A stretch of DNA of 64,000 bases, taken from Symsagittifera roscoffensis. Lineage: Eukaryota > Xenacoelomorpha > Acoela > Convolutidae. Positions 52,641-63,104 of this stretch are shown in pieces. A model generated the notes under the pieces. It made no database searches. It was given only the letters and a program-made list of their open reading frames with translations, and was not told the DNA's origin. The DNA lies in the NCBI RefSeq assembly GCF_963678635.1, contig NC_087070.1:29486048-29550047 (forward strand), given 5' to 3'. The first letter of the stretch is position 1; every line of letters starts with the position of its first letter. Made by a program: the position numbers and the translations under genes.

Positions 52641-52796
52641 GTTGATGGTTTTGTTTTTATAGACGTGTTGATAAAAAAGAACATTTTGAGATGTAATTGA
52701 GAAAGTTTTTTCGTTTCGTCTTAATTTTTAATTTCTTTCAACGCAGAAGTTCAATACACAGTCTAAAAGCTTTTACGTAAGTAAATTACCCTCTGC

Positions 52797-52935
52797 CGAG
52801 CCTATGGTTCAGATTTGGGCTCGACCTATGCTTCAGCTGTGCTCGACCAAATTTTCGGCTCAGCTCGACCTATGTTTAGTCTGTGCTTGACAGATATTTC
52901 GATAATGCTCGGCTAAAACTGAGTATGTTGAGTAT
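52797..52935. repeat. Minisatellite block M, second copy (left part)
   Basis: Collinear with 46580-46728 (GGACTCGACCTATGCTTCAG, TGCTTGACAGATATTTCGA, GCTCGGCTAAAACTGAGTA). It stops at the insertion point of element B and resumes at 59757. Confidence 0.9.
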
Positions 52936-53194
52936 TGTGGTACCGTGTAGTACTGCTGCCACAGTAACCTCTGAGAATAGTGCTATTAATTATTCTGTTA
53001 TGTATTGTTATTACTATTCAAGGCCGTTCATGCAGGCCAAGCGCAATAGTCATTTAGGACATTGCTGTTGAGATAGAGACATGAAAAGACAAGCTTGATC
53101 TCAGATCTAAATTAAGACAAGGTTAGCAGTCTAAATTAAAACGTTTTACTTATTCTGTTTTACAATTACTTGAGTAAATCCAACAGTTATCACA
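52936..53194 (+). repeat. 5' LTR of element B (259 bp)
   Basis: Starts TGTGGTACCGTG and ends AACAGTTATCACA. Much shorter than the LTRs of element A and without visible similarity to them except the final TTATCACA. Confidence 0.96.
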
Positions 53195-54357
53195 TGGCGC
53201 AGCCAGCAGGATTCCTGTCCCAAGACAACAGAACGGACATGGGGATTCCAGTATTTTGGACAACCGCGAACTCTGACCCTCCCTGGAATTTTAGGATATG
53301 GCTAGATCAATTTTTTTTGGCCGTAACCGTGAAGGAGAGTGTGGACCCGGAACTTTTGTTACAAGAACCAAAAGAAGTTCTGTTAGAACAGTTACCAAGA
53401 CCCGAAACTCCAAGGGAAAACGAAAATGCACAAGCGATTGCCGATAGAGAAGCCAGAGATCAACTAGCTAGAGATAAAATTAACCTGGAAAATGAAGAAA
53501 GAAGAGCTAGAGGTCCAAAGGTTGGTCACAACGTATACTACAACGAGGTACAGAAAAGAGTCGCTTCCAGACTATTCCTGGCGTTGGGTACAGAAGGTAA
53601 GAAGAAATTCGTCCAAAAGAACCCCCATGTGGAAGTGTCAAAGTTAGAATTTCGAGAGATGGTGGCCTTGGCGAAAGTGTCATTTGACAAATCACAGAGC
53701 GTTACATATGAACGTTATAAACTATTCAATCGATCACAAGAAACTGGAGAAACACTCGAGGCATTTCATGCAGCACTAACTGCACAAGCAGCAAAAGCTG
53801 AGCTAGGAACACTGGAGGATCAATTAGTACGGGACCTATTCATCTCGAAAATGAAGAATGTGGTATTACAAGACACATTGACATTTGAAACATTTTCACC
53901 GGAAGAAGTACTGAAAAGAGCGTTAAAGTTTGAACAAAGTAAACAGACAACACAGGCGTTTCAGAAAACTAACGCAACAACTGCAAGTACAGTTCAGATA
54001 AATGGGGCAGCGAAGATAAAACAAGAACCCATAATGAGTATCGGTAACAAGAATGCTAGCGGAAGAAGACAAGCAAACAGTGGGTATAGAAAGAAATTTG
54101 CAGACAGAAAAGGGCAATCGAATAAAAACAAAGAATCCGACAAGCACAGAAAGGATGTACAGAAGGTTGACATCAGAAGAAATACCCGATCGAAACAAAT
54201 AAGGTCACTAAAGGCTCTGGTGAGAATCGATCATCAGATCATAAATATGACCATTGATACGGGTAGTCCAGTATCTTTCGTGAACTGGGCGACTGCAAAG
54301 ATGATTCTAGAATCTTCGAAAATACCAAGTTTATTCCACGGGAGAATCTCAATTTGA
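53194..54357 (+). CDS. gag: Element B gag and protease start (387 codons)
   Basis: The ATG at 53194 overlaps the LTR/primer-site junction: its A is the last LTR base. Gag begins MAQPAGFLSQDNRTDMGIPV and continues as a helical, charged protein collinear with element A Gag (KVGHNVYYNEVQKRVASRLF; LVRDLFISKMKN). A basic region (GRRQANSGYRKKFADRKGQS) runs directly into protease (IDTGSPVSFVNW, DTG at 54256-54264). The two zinc knuckles present in element A are absent, without loss of frame. The frame ends at TGA 54355-54357 after a one-base shift near 54320, and protease continues in the next frame. Gag and protease thus share one ORF. Confidence 0.93.
   Translation: MAQPAGFLSQDNRTDMGIPVFWTTANSDPPWNFRIWLDQFFLAVTVKESVDPELLLQEPKEVLLEQLPRPETPRENENAQAIADREARDQLARDKINLENEERRARGPKVGHNVYYNEVQKRVASRLFLALGTEGKKKFVQKNPHVEVSKLEFREMVALAKVSFDKSQSVTYERYKLFNRSQETGETLEAFHAALTAQAAKAELGTLEDQLVRDLFISKMKNVVLQDTLTFETFSPEEVLKRALKFEQSKQTTQAFQKTNATTASTVQINGAAKIKQEPIMSIGNKNASGRRQANSGYRKKFADRKGQSNKNKESDKHRKDVQKVDIRRNTRSKQIRSLKALVRIDHQIINMTIDTGSPVSFVNWATAKMILESSKIPSLFHGRISI
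53195..53212 (+). other. Primer-binding site of element B
   Basis: TGGCGCAGCCAGCAGGA follows the LTR directly, as expected for priming by the CCA end of a tRNA. The same sequence follows the element A LTR. It is also read as the first Gag codons. I cannot assign the tRNA. Confidence 0.75.
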
Positions 54358-56966
54358 CTACAAAATTTGTAGACTACAACAAGCAGCCGATTAACATACT
54401 GGGTGCAATCACCACGAACATCCGTTCGGCGGGGTGGGAAGTGGTGGGAGCATCGTTCTTAATCACAGAAAGACGCACACGGTGTATTTTGGGGCTGGAT
54501 TTACAGAGCAAAGTGGGAATACACACAACACAGAAGTTGGCACCAAAAGAAAAGACGAGGTTTGATGTCTTACTGTGCGAACAGTCAGAAGGTTGGAAAA
54601 ACAAATTTTACAGTAAATTTAAGAATCTTTTCGATCGTCAAGGGTGCTCAAAAAATCATGTGGTTAGCACAAAGTTCAAGTACCCACTCTGCCCTTTACA
54701 AGAAAAGGGGAGACGCATTCCGATACACATACAAGAGAAAGTGTACGAGGAAATGGAAAAACTGTTAAAAGAAGGGCATATAGAACGATTAGACAAATGC
54801 ACTAGTGATTGTTTTATAGCACCTATTGTAATAACAGTAAAAAAAGATGATTCCATAAAGTTGGCGCTCGACGCCAAACCTATCAATAGACAATTGTTTA
54901 AAAACAAATATCAAATGCCAAATGTGGATGAATTGATAGACGGTGTTAGCTAAATTGTCACAGCGAACACAAACGGGAAACTGTATTTCTCAGTACTAGA
55001 TTTGAAGTACGCGTACAGTCAATTAAAGTTGACTGCAGAGACAGCGAAACAATGCAATTTCAACATCATAGGTGGGCAAGCCACTGGTACATACAGATTC
55101 TTAACAGGGTTTTATGGTTTGGCAGACATGCCAGCAGAGTTTCAAAAAGCTATGGACAGAACATTAAATCATGCGGAAAACACGTTCTGTTTTCTTGATG
55201 ATATACTTATTGTATCAAAAGGGAGTGAACAAGAACATGAAGAATTGATTATGAATGTCCTAAAAAAGCTAGATAAAGAGAATTTGGCATTAAAACTGTC
55301 GAAATGTGAATTTTTTCAACAGGAAGTGAATTGGTTGGGGCATAAGTTATCGTCGGACGGAATCTCTCCTAAAATCACAAAAACAGAAGCGATCCTAAAA
55401 CTTAGCCCGCCAACATCACTGAAACAACTTAGATCATTTCTAGGCAGTATAAATCATCTGGCCAAGTTCATCCCAAATGCGGCTACGCTAACAGAAAAAT
55501 TGAGACCACTATTACGCGAAGAAAATGAGAAAAAGAAACTCAAAAGTGTAAAAATTCAAGTAAAAAAGTTCGAATGGAAAGAAGAACATTCGGGAATATT
55601 CGAGTCAATAAAAACAGCGGTTGCGAATATAACAAAAATTCATTATTATGACCCCAGTTTAGACACTAGGGTGAAATGTGATGCCAGTCACAGTGGGCTG
55701 GGCGCATCGCTAGAACAACAAAACGCTGAGGGGGAGTGGATACCAATCGCATTCGCTTCCAGGTACCTAAATACACAAGAAAAAAAATACTCCACAAATG
55801 AGCTTGAACTGCTTGCAGTTGTATGGTCGGTTGATCGATTTAAACACTATTTATTAGGCAAGGAATTCGTAATCGCTACAGATCACAAAGCGCTAGTCTC
55901 TGCTTTGGATGAAAATAAATCAAATAAAACGTACCAATCTAGATTAACTAGATGGGTAGACAGACTATTACCTTACCAATTTAAGGTTGTTCATTTACCA
56001 GGAAAAGATATGGGTATAGTAGATTATCTTTCTCGAAATCCAAAGGGGGAACCCTGGCCGGAGTCAGTATTGGATGAAAAATTCGTAGTTACATCAATCG
56101 AAAGTTTCCATAAAGCTCTCGACTGTTTAAACAGTCGGATAAATGATCAGGATAGGCTCGACCGGAACGAAAACGTTCTAGAATATTCTAGAATTGATCA
56201 AAATATGTCGATTAAGAACACGTCATCTACCCGTTGCTATAGCAACCAAAACGGTCCAAAATGGACAAAGCACGACCGGAACGAAAGAAATGAAGATTCG
56301 CGTTCGTTTCAACAAGAAAAGCGCGAAAATCCAAAAATCAGTATATCTCAAAATCGTCAGCGGATACAGTCGGTTCAGTCATTAGAAAAAACCAGCAAAT
56401 TCTTAAATCAGAAATCGAGAAAAATGCAATCAGACGAATTGAAAAATAGCGGAAAAGAGAAAAAGAATGTCAGGATCCAGGAGCGAAATAACAACAATAC
56501 CTTGAGAGAAGAAGTTACAACAACGTTTCACAGAACTAGGATGATACGACCACACATATCAGAATCAGAGGATTCGGACTTGGAACAAACAACACAGGCG
56601 AGGTGGTATTTGCCAAACACCCAAAGTGGACAATCAACGTCAACTGCTCAAGCAGTCAGCCCAGGAAAAAGAGGACCATCGACCTCAACTGTTTCAACAG
56701 CTCAGTCAAAAATAGTCTCATTCTGGGAACTGGTGGGCTCAGGAAGGAGTACAGAACCCCCATTTGTAGCAATGGAGTTAGAGGCTACCTCGGGGATACA
56801 AAACCCGAAATCACCAGGTCTGTCCACTTCCGGAGACGAAGCAGAAGTGGGACAAATCGTCGAAGTCGATTTAACTCTGGATAGTGACGACCGGGATTAC
56901 AGTTCAGGAACGGAGACTTGTGTAATCACACCACAAAAAAACAAGACACAATTCACGAAAATCTGA
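54320..56966 (+). pseudogene. pol: Element B protease end, RT, RNase H and linker
   Basis: After the frameshift, protease ends with RCILGLDLQSKVG. RT follows with SIKLALDAKPINRQL. An in-frame TAA (54951-54953) interrupts RT just before LYFSVLDLKYAYSQL, and the FLDD box is at 55191-55202. The RT thumb (ALKLSKCEFFQQEVNWLGHK) and RNase H (RVKCDASHSGLGASLEQQ; ATDHKALVSALDENK; GIVDYLSRNP) are intact. A Ser/Asn/Lys-rich linker of about 280 residues follows before the frame ends at 56966. Apart from the single stop the polymerase looks well preserved. Confidence 0.92.
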
Positions 56967-56988
56967 GTACAAACGGGGGGAACAGTTA

Positions 56989-57666
56989 ATGGAGTCAGAT
57001 AACCCACTTTCACTCGTCAAATTATTTGACAAAAGTCTTCTCGCAGAACTAGTGTCGGAAGATACCTGGATGGACCGGCTAAGAAGAGTAGTGGAACGAA
57101 ATGACAGACATGGTTTCGAGCTCATGGGACCCTACACAAATCCTCTGTGGCACCAGATGTCGGTGGTAGACGATTGCCTTCTAGTAGACAATCGTTTGGC
57201 CGTGCCCGAAAAGTTGAGACAAGCAGTGCTCCGACGACTTCATCAAGGTCATCCTGGACAGGAAGCAATGTTGGAGGTCTCAAACTACCTGTGGTGGCCG
57301 CATATGCATAAAGACATAGTCAATATGGCCGAAGAGTGTAGAAGCTGTACTCGTTATGGTAAGAACGCTAAATACTTAATTCCCAAAAATTCGACCAAAC
57401 CACTCCCACTGTTGTCACAGCCAGGTCAAGAACTACAATTAGATTATGCGGGCCCACTTGAAGATCATAAGGGGAAGAAGATATACTTATTAGTCGCTAT
57501 TGATAGATACTCAAAATTTCCATCAGTCAAAGTAACGAAATCTACAGGGGGAAAATCAACAATAAAATTTCTCCGTACTTACATAGACACTCATGGAATA
57601 CCGGAATCAATTAAAATTTTCGGGGTTCAAAGGGAAAGCTATGAAAAAATTTTGCACCGAAAATAA
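56989..57666 (+). pseudogene. pol: Element B integrase, zinc-binding and first half of core
   Basis: The frame resumes after a shift in a G-rich run. It has the H..GHPGQEAM ... CRSC zinc-binding motif (about 57240-57350) and the first catalytic Asp (LQLDYAGPL, Asp at 57442-57444). It runs to GIPESI, then is thrown out of frame by an 8-base deletion relative to element A. The deletion removes the RTDQ motif, including the second catalytic Asp. Integrase from this copy would be inactive. Confidence 0.9.
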
Positions 57667-59401
57667 CATCGAACAAAAATTCTGTCCAGTCGGGGATCAC
57701 CGAGGATGCGGCTTGGTCGAACGAACAATACAAACCATTAAAAGAAGATTGGGGGTAATGCTACTCGACGAGAAAGTACAATCGATTAAATTATGTTTGA
57801 GTACAATAATTAGGGACCTAAGATGGAATAAACAGAAATCAATAAAAGTGTCCCCGTTCGAAGCACACTTTGGCCGATTACCGAAAACGGAATTTAAGAT
57901 TGTAAGGGATAAATTTTTGATGGATTCTGATCGTTTAGATAAAGAACACTTGGAGAGATCGGCACTAACAGCATCACAGCTGAAAAGGCGAATAGATCAG
58001 TCGAGGGAGAATGTTAAAATCATTCGCAAAGGACGAAATAGCAGGGATACAAGCCCTTTGTTTCGACACGACACGGCGATTGCAAAAGAGAGGGCCAGAG
58101 CTAAAGAACTCAAACAACTTCTAGAGGCAAACGCTAAGTGGAATGCCACCAGACGGGACCTCTCAGACAGCGAATTACGCCGGGTCGTAGATGAAACCAG
58201 TACGATAAATCCCGAACTGAGGAAAGAACTTCTATACTCATGGGAACGTGGATTCATTGAAGACAAACAAACCAAATCAAAGGAGGATTTGTCTGGAAGT
58301 TTCCTTCGGAAACACGAACAAAGGAAGAGCGGGAAGGCCCTGACAATACCCTTAAAATCCAAGATAGTATCAGCGACACCATCGACCATCAAAACGGCTG
58401 CGGGTGCAGTATATAGAAAAAGCGACATTGCGCGATCTAAACTGTCCACACAGCCCAAAGCCTATAGTGCAGAGAAGAAAAGGAGCCCAACCGGAGAGGA
58501 ACCGAGAAGTAAACAACAAAAAACAGGAACACTCCCAGTACAGGAAGACAGCGATTCTGCCGAAGAACATGACGCGAAAGACCGGGGGCTGCAAGACGAA
58601 AATCTAGAAGATAGTCAGCTAAAAGAAAAGTTCCAAAACTCACCGAGCGTAGTCACATCAAGAGACACAAGAACCGGCGGAGGCCTTAATTTAGGAGGTA
58701 AACGGGAAAAACCGAACAGAGCAGGACCGATAGTCCAGAACAAAAAACCGACAAGGGGCAAAACACAAGAATCAGGAACGACGAAAGCTGCCAAAACAGT
58801 TACTAAACAACGTGATACGAGTAACGAGGCAGTATACATACCGTCGTCGACACCAAAGGAAGCTCCTACTACCAAGAAGATCACAAAACAGACAAGTGAA
58901 AAAGAAATTCTGGACACATTTCAAAACAATAACATGACATCTCAAGAATGGGAAGATGTAACAAATCAAGTGTTGACTCGCGGAGTCCAAAAAGAAGCCG
59001 AGAAACTAATGTCACGACAAATGGACCCAGTAGATTATTCCACACCAGGATTTGCGGACGAATCCGATAAGGAGGAAGACACCACGACAGTCAGACGGAG
59101 TAATAGACAAACTAAAAACCAGGGACCGAAGAGGTATGGCAGTCCCGTATCACACTCGATAAAACTGATTGGTTGTGAGGACGATGTCACCGAGTTGAAC
59201 CTGGCAGCACTTGAGGCCTACAGATTGCGACTAGCGAAGTTGAACATAAACACCAAGGAAGCGTCGGAAACTAACACGTTTGACAGGCTAGAGAGACACC
59301 TTTTCAAGAAAAAGTTTGGTGCTACGTCACTGGACGAGGCGGGATCATGGAACGTCGCAAGAAACAAAGAAGAAGTTTTAAAGAAAATAACAAAAGACTA
59401 A
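57593..59401 (+). CDS. pol: Element B integrase C-terminal half and hydrophilic tail
   Basis: The frame picks up immediately after the deletion (FSGFKGKAMKKFCTENN) with the catalytic Glu in GLVERTIQ and SPFEAHFGRLPKTEF. A tail of about 450 charged residues follows (KTAAGAVYRKSDIARSK, LNLAALEAYRLRLAKL) and ends at 59401. The tail is collinear with element A and shows low-complexity Lys/Glu/Ser/Thr composition; its role is unknown. The frame is free of stops over 602 codons. Confidence 0.9.
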   Translation: MEYRNQLKFSGFKGKAMKKFCTENNIEQKFCPVGDHRGCGLVERTIQTIKRRLGVMLLDEKVQSIKLCLSTIIRDLRWNKQKSIKVSPFEAHFGRLPKTEFKIVRDKFLMDSDRLDKEHLERSALTASQLKRRIDQSRENVKIIRKGRNSRDTSPLFRHDTAIAKERARAKELKQLLEANAKWNATRRDLSDSELRRVVDETSTINPELRKELLYSWERGFIEDKQTKSKEDLSGSFLRKHEQRKSGKALTIPLKSKIVSATPSTIKTAAGAVYRKSDIARSKLSTQPKAYSAEKKRSPTGEEPRSKQQKTGTLPVQEDSDSAEEHDAKDRGLQDENLEDSQLKEKFQNSPSVVTSRDTRTGGGLNLGGKREKPNRAGPIVQNKKPTRGKTQESGTTKAAKTVTKQRDTSNEAVYIPSSTPKEAPTTKKITKQTSEKEILDTFQNNNMTSQEWEDVTNQVLTRGVQKEAEKLMSRQMDPVDYSTPGFADESDKEEDTTTVRRSNRQTKNQGPKRYGSPVSHSIKLIGCEDDVTELNLAALEAYRLRLAKLNINTKEASETNTFDRLERHLFKKKFGATSLDEAGSWNVARNKEEVLKKITKD

Positions 59402-59489
59402 GGAAAAGGAGAACAATTTTCTGTAAACTTTGAACAACTCGTATTATTTATAAAATTTCATAAAGTATTATATAAAATTTTGTTGTTGT

Positions 59490-59756
59490 CAGGGGAATGT
59501 GGTACCGTGTAGTACTGCTGCCACAGTAACCTCTGAGAATAGTGCTATTAATTATTCTGTTATGTATTGTTATTACTATTCAAGGCCGTTCATGCAGGCC
59601 AAACGCAATAGTCATTTAGGACATTGCTGTTGAGATAGAGACATGAAAAGACAAGCATGATCTCAGATCTAAATTAAGACAAGGTTAGCAGTCTAAATTA
59701 AAACGTTTTACTTATTCTGTTTTACAATTACTTGAGTAAATCCAACAGTTATCACA
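59490..59756 (+). repeat. Polypurine tract and 3' LTR of element B
   Basis: CAGGGGAA (59490-59497) precedes TGTGGTACCG. The LTR (59498-59756) differs from the 5' LTR at two positions that I can see (AAGCGC/AAACGC and AAGCTT/AAGCAT). Confidence 0.95.
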
Positions 59757-60246
59757 AGTATGTTAAGACTGTGATCGACCACTATTTCGACTATGCTTGA
59801 CCTATGGTTCGAAAGCGGTCCATTCACCTCTGAGTTAATTAAGCGAGATCAAAAATAGGTGTCTCGGTTAAGCTCCACTTATGTTTCGAACGGTTTTGCT
59901 TTAACACAAAGTAAGTATTAAACCAATCTAAGTTAACTTTCTTCTATGAAAAATGTATGATAAGCATTTTTCTTGCAGGCAAGTCAACCCGGGTTGCAGC
60001 CGGCAAAACCGTTGGATAAGTTTGAAGGTAAAAAAAGTCGTCTACTTAAATTACCGTACGGGCTTGACCTCCATAAATCAAAACAAGACCGGTTCGACTT
60101 TTCAAAGTGCTAGCGGTCCAAAAGTTTGCAATCAACTAGTTCTGCAATTCCATAGCTGAATATCAGGCAAGCAGATAATACTGCATTTAATTGTCGAAAT
60201 TGAACCCGGTTGGATTTGGTTAATTGATTCTCCATATTAAGGTGTA

Positions 60247-60492
60247 CTAAATCTTGTTTGTTCTATGAACCCCCTTCGATAGCAAAACAGGCGCCAAAAA
60301 TACTTGAAGATTGAATGCAAGTTGTTTTCTAATATATGCGTCAAAAATCGGTAAAACAGCCATGGCTATGATCACGTGGCCTCTAGCTTCAGGTCTACCG
60401 CAACCTGACCGAATTCGGTTGCAATAGCGGTACCACGTAAAAGTTCTAAAGGCAAAATAAAACGACTCTGAGTTGCAAAAAAAGAGCTCCAC
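60247..60492 (-). pseudogene. Unrecognised 81-codon ORF, copy 2
   Basis: The counterpart of 47230-47475 with a few substitutions, again ending LLSKGVHRTNKI. The frame is open in both copies despite about 10% protein difference, which could mean either recent duplication or weak constraint. Confidence 0.35.
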
Positions 60493-60719
60493 TCAGCATA
60501 AATAACTCAGTCTAGAATGAGGGGAAATAAGAAAGACGGTCTATGTTTAGACAGGCTGGATGTGCTTTCGTAGATCCTCTGCGAATCGCAGAAACCAAAA
60601 TTAATTATATAAATGATGGTAAAATTCAACGTAGTTTAGTTGCGATTTTTTGTTTCGTCCATGTCAATTGCAGTGAGCTCTCACTTTAAATATAAGTTAG
60701 TATAATTGTCTTTCAGTTT

Positions 60720-62140
60720 TTATAATTCATGTCGTAAGAGGAAACAAATAAAAACCCAAAAATTTGAGTTTAACAATTTCAGCCCGACATCAATAGCCAT
60801 CAATTTTTTCCAAAGAACTGGCGTCGTGAAAGCATCATTCCAAGATGTCGCAGGGCGAGCTGAAAGCACAGCTAAAGTTGTAAACGTGGGCGTGGTTGCA
60901 AACCAGTCAAAATTGGAGTAATCACTTTCATTGTTTTTTAAATGGTCGTAAAGATCTTTCGGGAAGCTATAGCACACCGTGATTTCTCCATTGTCCGGTT
61001 AAAAAACAGAAAAGCCGTCTATTGTTGATAAGTTTTCTCAAGGGGTCCAATAGCATTTCTGCATTGCTTTGCAGTTTGAGACTCTTGTATAACATAGACC
61101 AGAGATGTTTGTCTTTTCTCTGTGCAACCCATACTGATGCATGAAACAAATTTTACAGGCCTTGGGGCTAGAAATTTGTTCTCATTTTCCAGTTCTGAAT
61201 AAAGAAGAATCAGTTGAGTTGGCCAAATACCAGTTTTGGATTCGTGTTGCCTTGGATGAATCCCCATTCAATAATGTTTCATATTCAATCCTGTTAAATG
61301 ATCTTCCTAGATTTATCAATTCGATTTCTTTTACATTGTAAAAAGTCTCGTTGTGAAGGTAGGTTGGCCCACTTAAAAATTCTAACCTCATATTGTTTGC
61401 TCCGCAGTTTTCAGGCAGGAAAATTTTTGGGTAAAAGTAATCAATCCCAATCAAGCCAAATCGCATTCGGGTCTATCAAGTAGTTAAATTTCTTTGCAAC
61501 AATATTTGTGTCTATTATTGAAAATGTCGAATAATTGTGTTCTCCCGTGTAGCGGTAAGGATCGCCATAACTAACAAGACTATCAGTCAATCTGCCAAAC
61601 TCAGCTATTTTCACAAAACTTAAATTTTGTAGGTTTGCAATCCTTTTAAAGGTTGATTCGCTGAAGCTATCGTAAATGCGAAAATCATTTACAAACTTGA
61701 AAAAGCTGAAACTAGACAACATTTCTAGGTCTACCAATTGCATTTTATTCAGATGTTTCAAAAAGAAGCCTCGCGGTTGGCAGTTTAAGACGTTATCAAA
61801 TGATTGAAAAAGTGGCAAAAAACTTGGCAAATTTGAATTGATGATGTTAACCATAACAAACTGCGGTTGCACTCCATTTATGTAAGTGCAGACAATTTGG
61901 AAAGTAGGAGATGTTTCGGTCGCAAGCAGGTCTATGAGTTCCACAAGATAACAGCTCTTCACGCCTGGATCATCTGGATATGGAATGACATAACATCTTA
62001 CAATTACGTAACCCTAGCATTCACATTGTTTTCTTTCAATTGAAGATGTTTCGCACGGCCCTTCGTTGAACTGATTTTCTATCGCACCCACAGGAGAAAA
62101 CAACAATAATAACAAAAAAGTTTAATATTGGTTCCATTTG
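60720..62140 (-). pseudogene. LRR-like secreted protein, copy 2
   Basis: Same layout as the copy at 47690-49086: signal peptide near 62136, LRR N-cap-like Cys motif, in-frame TAG before GYVIVRC, and a 173-codon leucine-rich segment (61962-61441). After a frameshift near 61460 comes a part with GPTYLHNETFYNVKEIELIN and LNGDSSKATRIQNW. Later there is a TGA after CYWTP, and a last part containing CYSFPKDLYDHL and a hydrophobic end (NSNFWVFICFLL). The TAG and TGA are shared by both copies, so they predate the duplication or are read through. Confidence 0.55.
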
Positions 62141-62739
62141 TTGTTACGCTAGTGGACACAATTAATCAATAAATCTAGGCATTAATCCTCTGAAATGCCT
62201 ATCTTTGAGGTCCACTTTTGGCAACGTTTATAAATTATTACACTAAGTTTTTACAATGCCCGAACAAATGACCTGCGCTACCCAAAAGCCCGAATATTTG
62301 GTTGCACGCAGGCTAATCGATTATATTTATTTTAATTGTGAGTTCCTACAATACTCTCACATAAACGATTATTATCCACTAAAAATTTAATAACTTTATT
62401 ATTTTTTAAACCAAAAAAGTCCATTATTAATCGATTTTACTCCATCAGTAAGATCCGCATTATAATCCGCCTTCTGAAAACGTTGGTCATATCAAAATTC
62501 TCGCAAAAATGGGTTCTGAAGTAGTCTTAGACCAGACAGATCTACGTAACAATCGCCTTCTGTTTGGTATAAACTAAAGAATTGCTACCCCTATAAATAA
62601 AAACAGCAAATTAGCACCTAAGCATTGTATTTAAAATTGGAAATTTGCTGCAAAATTCGACAACTTAATCTGCATAACAACTGCCGCTTTCTTGAAAGGG
62701 AGGGAAATTGTTAAGTAGATCCGACCAGACTGTTAATAC

Positions 62740-62985
62740 CACTAAAATATCAGTTCGTTCCTCGGGCGTCAAACCTGTAGCGCCATTTGAGGTACCACAC
62801 GACCAGAAGAATCAAAGTTAATAAAACTATTGAAACGAATTATTTATTGGCTTCGATGCTTATTTACAGAGATGAAAAAAGCTATACGTAACAGTTGTCT
62901 TCCAGCAGCAACATTAGAGTAAATCTATTTCTTATCACAGCAAAACTGCTCGTGTCCAGGGCCAGGGCCTCTCAATAACTGATTG
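62740..62985 (-). pseudogene. Membrane ORF, copy 3 (interrupted)
   Basis: Collinear with the intact ORF at 51390-51629 but carrying the same extra segment (about 62840-62920) as the copy near 49800, which separates the Cys part from the transmembrane helix and introduces stops. Confidence 0.45.
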
Positions 62986-63104
62986 CACAATGAAAAATCA
63001 ATTGTTTGAGCAAAAACAATTAATTGCAATGAAAGAATGTTGAAAATCAATTACTGCAAATAATTGCAAGTAATTGCGATGCTTCATGATCCTGAGTTTA
63101 TCGC

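Larger units (their letters stand above)
52931..59761 (+). mobile_element. Ty3/gypsy LTR retrotransposon B (young, coding-defective)
   Basis: Two 259-bp LTRs (52936-53194 and 59498-59756; I count two differences) flank gag-protease, RT-RNase H and integrase frames on the plus strand. The 5-bp target duplication AGTAT is at 52931-52935 and 59757-59761. A primer-binding site (TGGCGCAGCCAGCAGGA) follows the 5' LTR, and the purine tract CAGGGGAA precedes the 3' LTR. The coding region has a frameshift in protease (about 54320), an in-frame stop in RT (54951-54953), a frame break near 56966-56989, an 8-base deletion in integrase (about 57607) and no zinc knuckles. Confidence 0.97.

Noticed and set aside
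54320-54357. Programmed frameshift between gag and pol in element B
   Set aside because: The shift lies inside the protease, after the DTG motif, and element A reads through this point without a shift, so a mutation or sequencing error is more likely.
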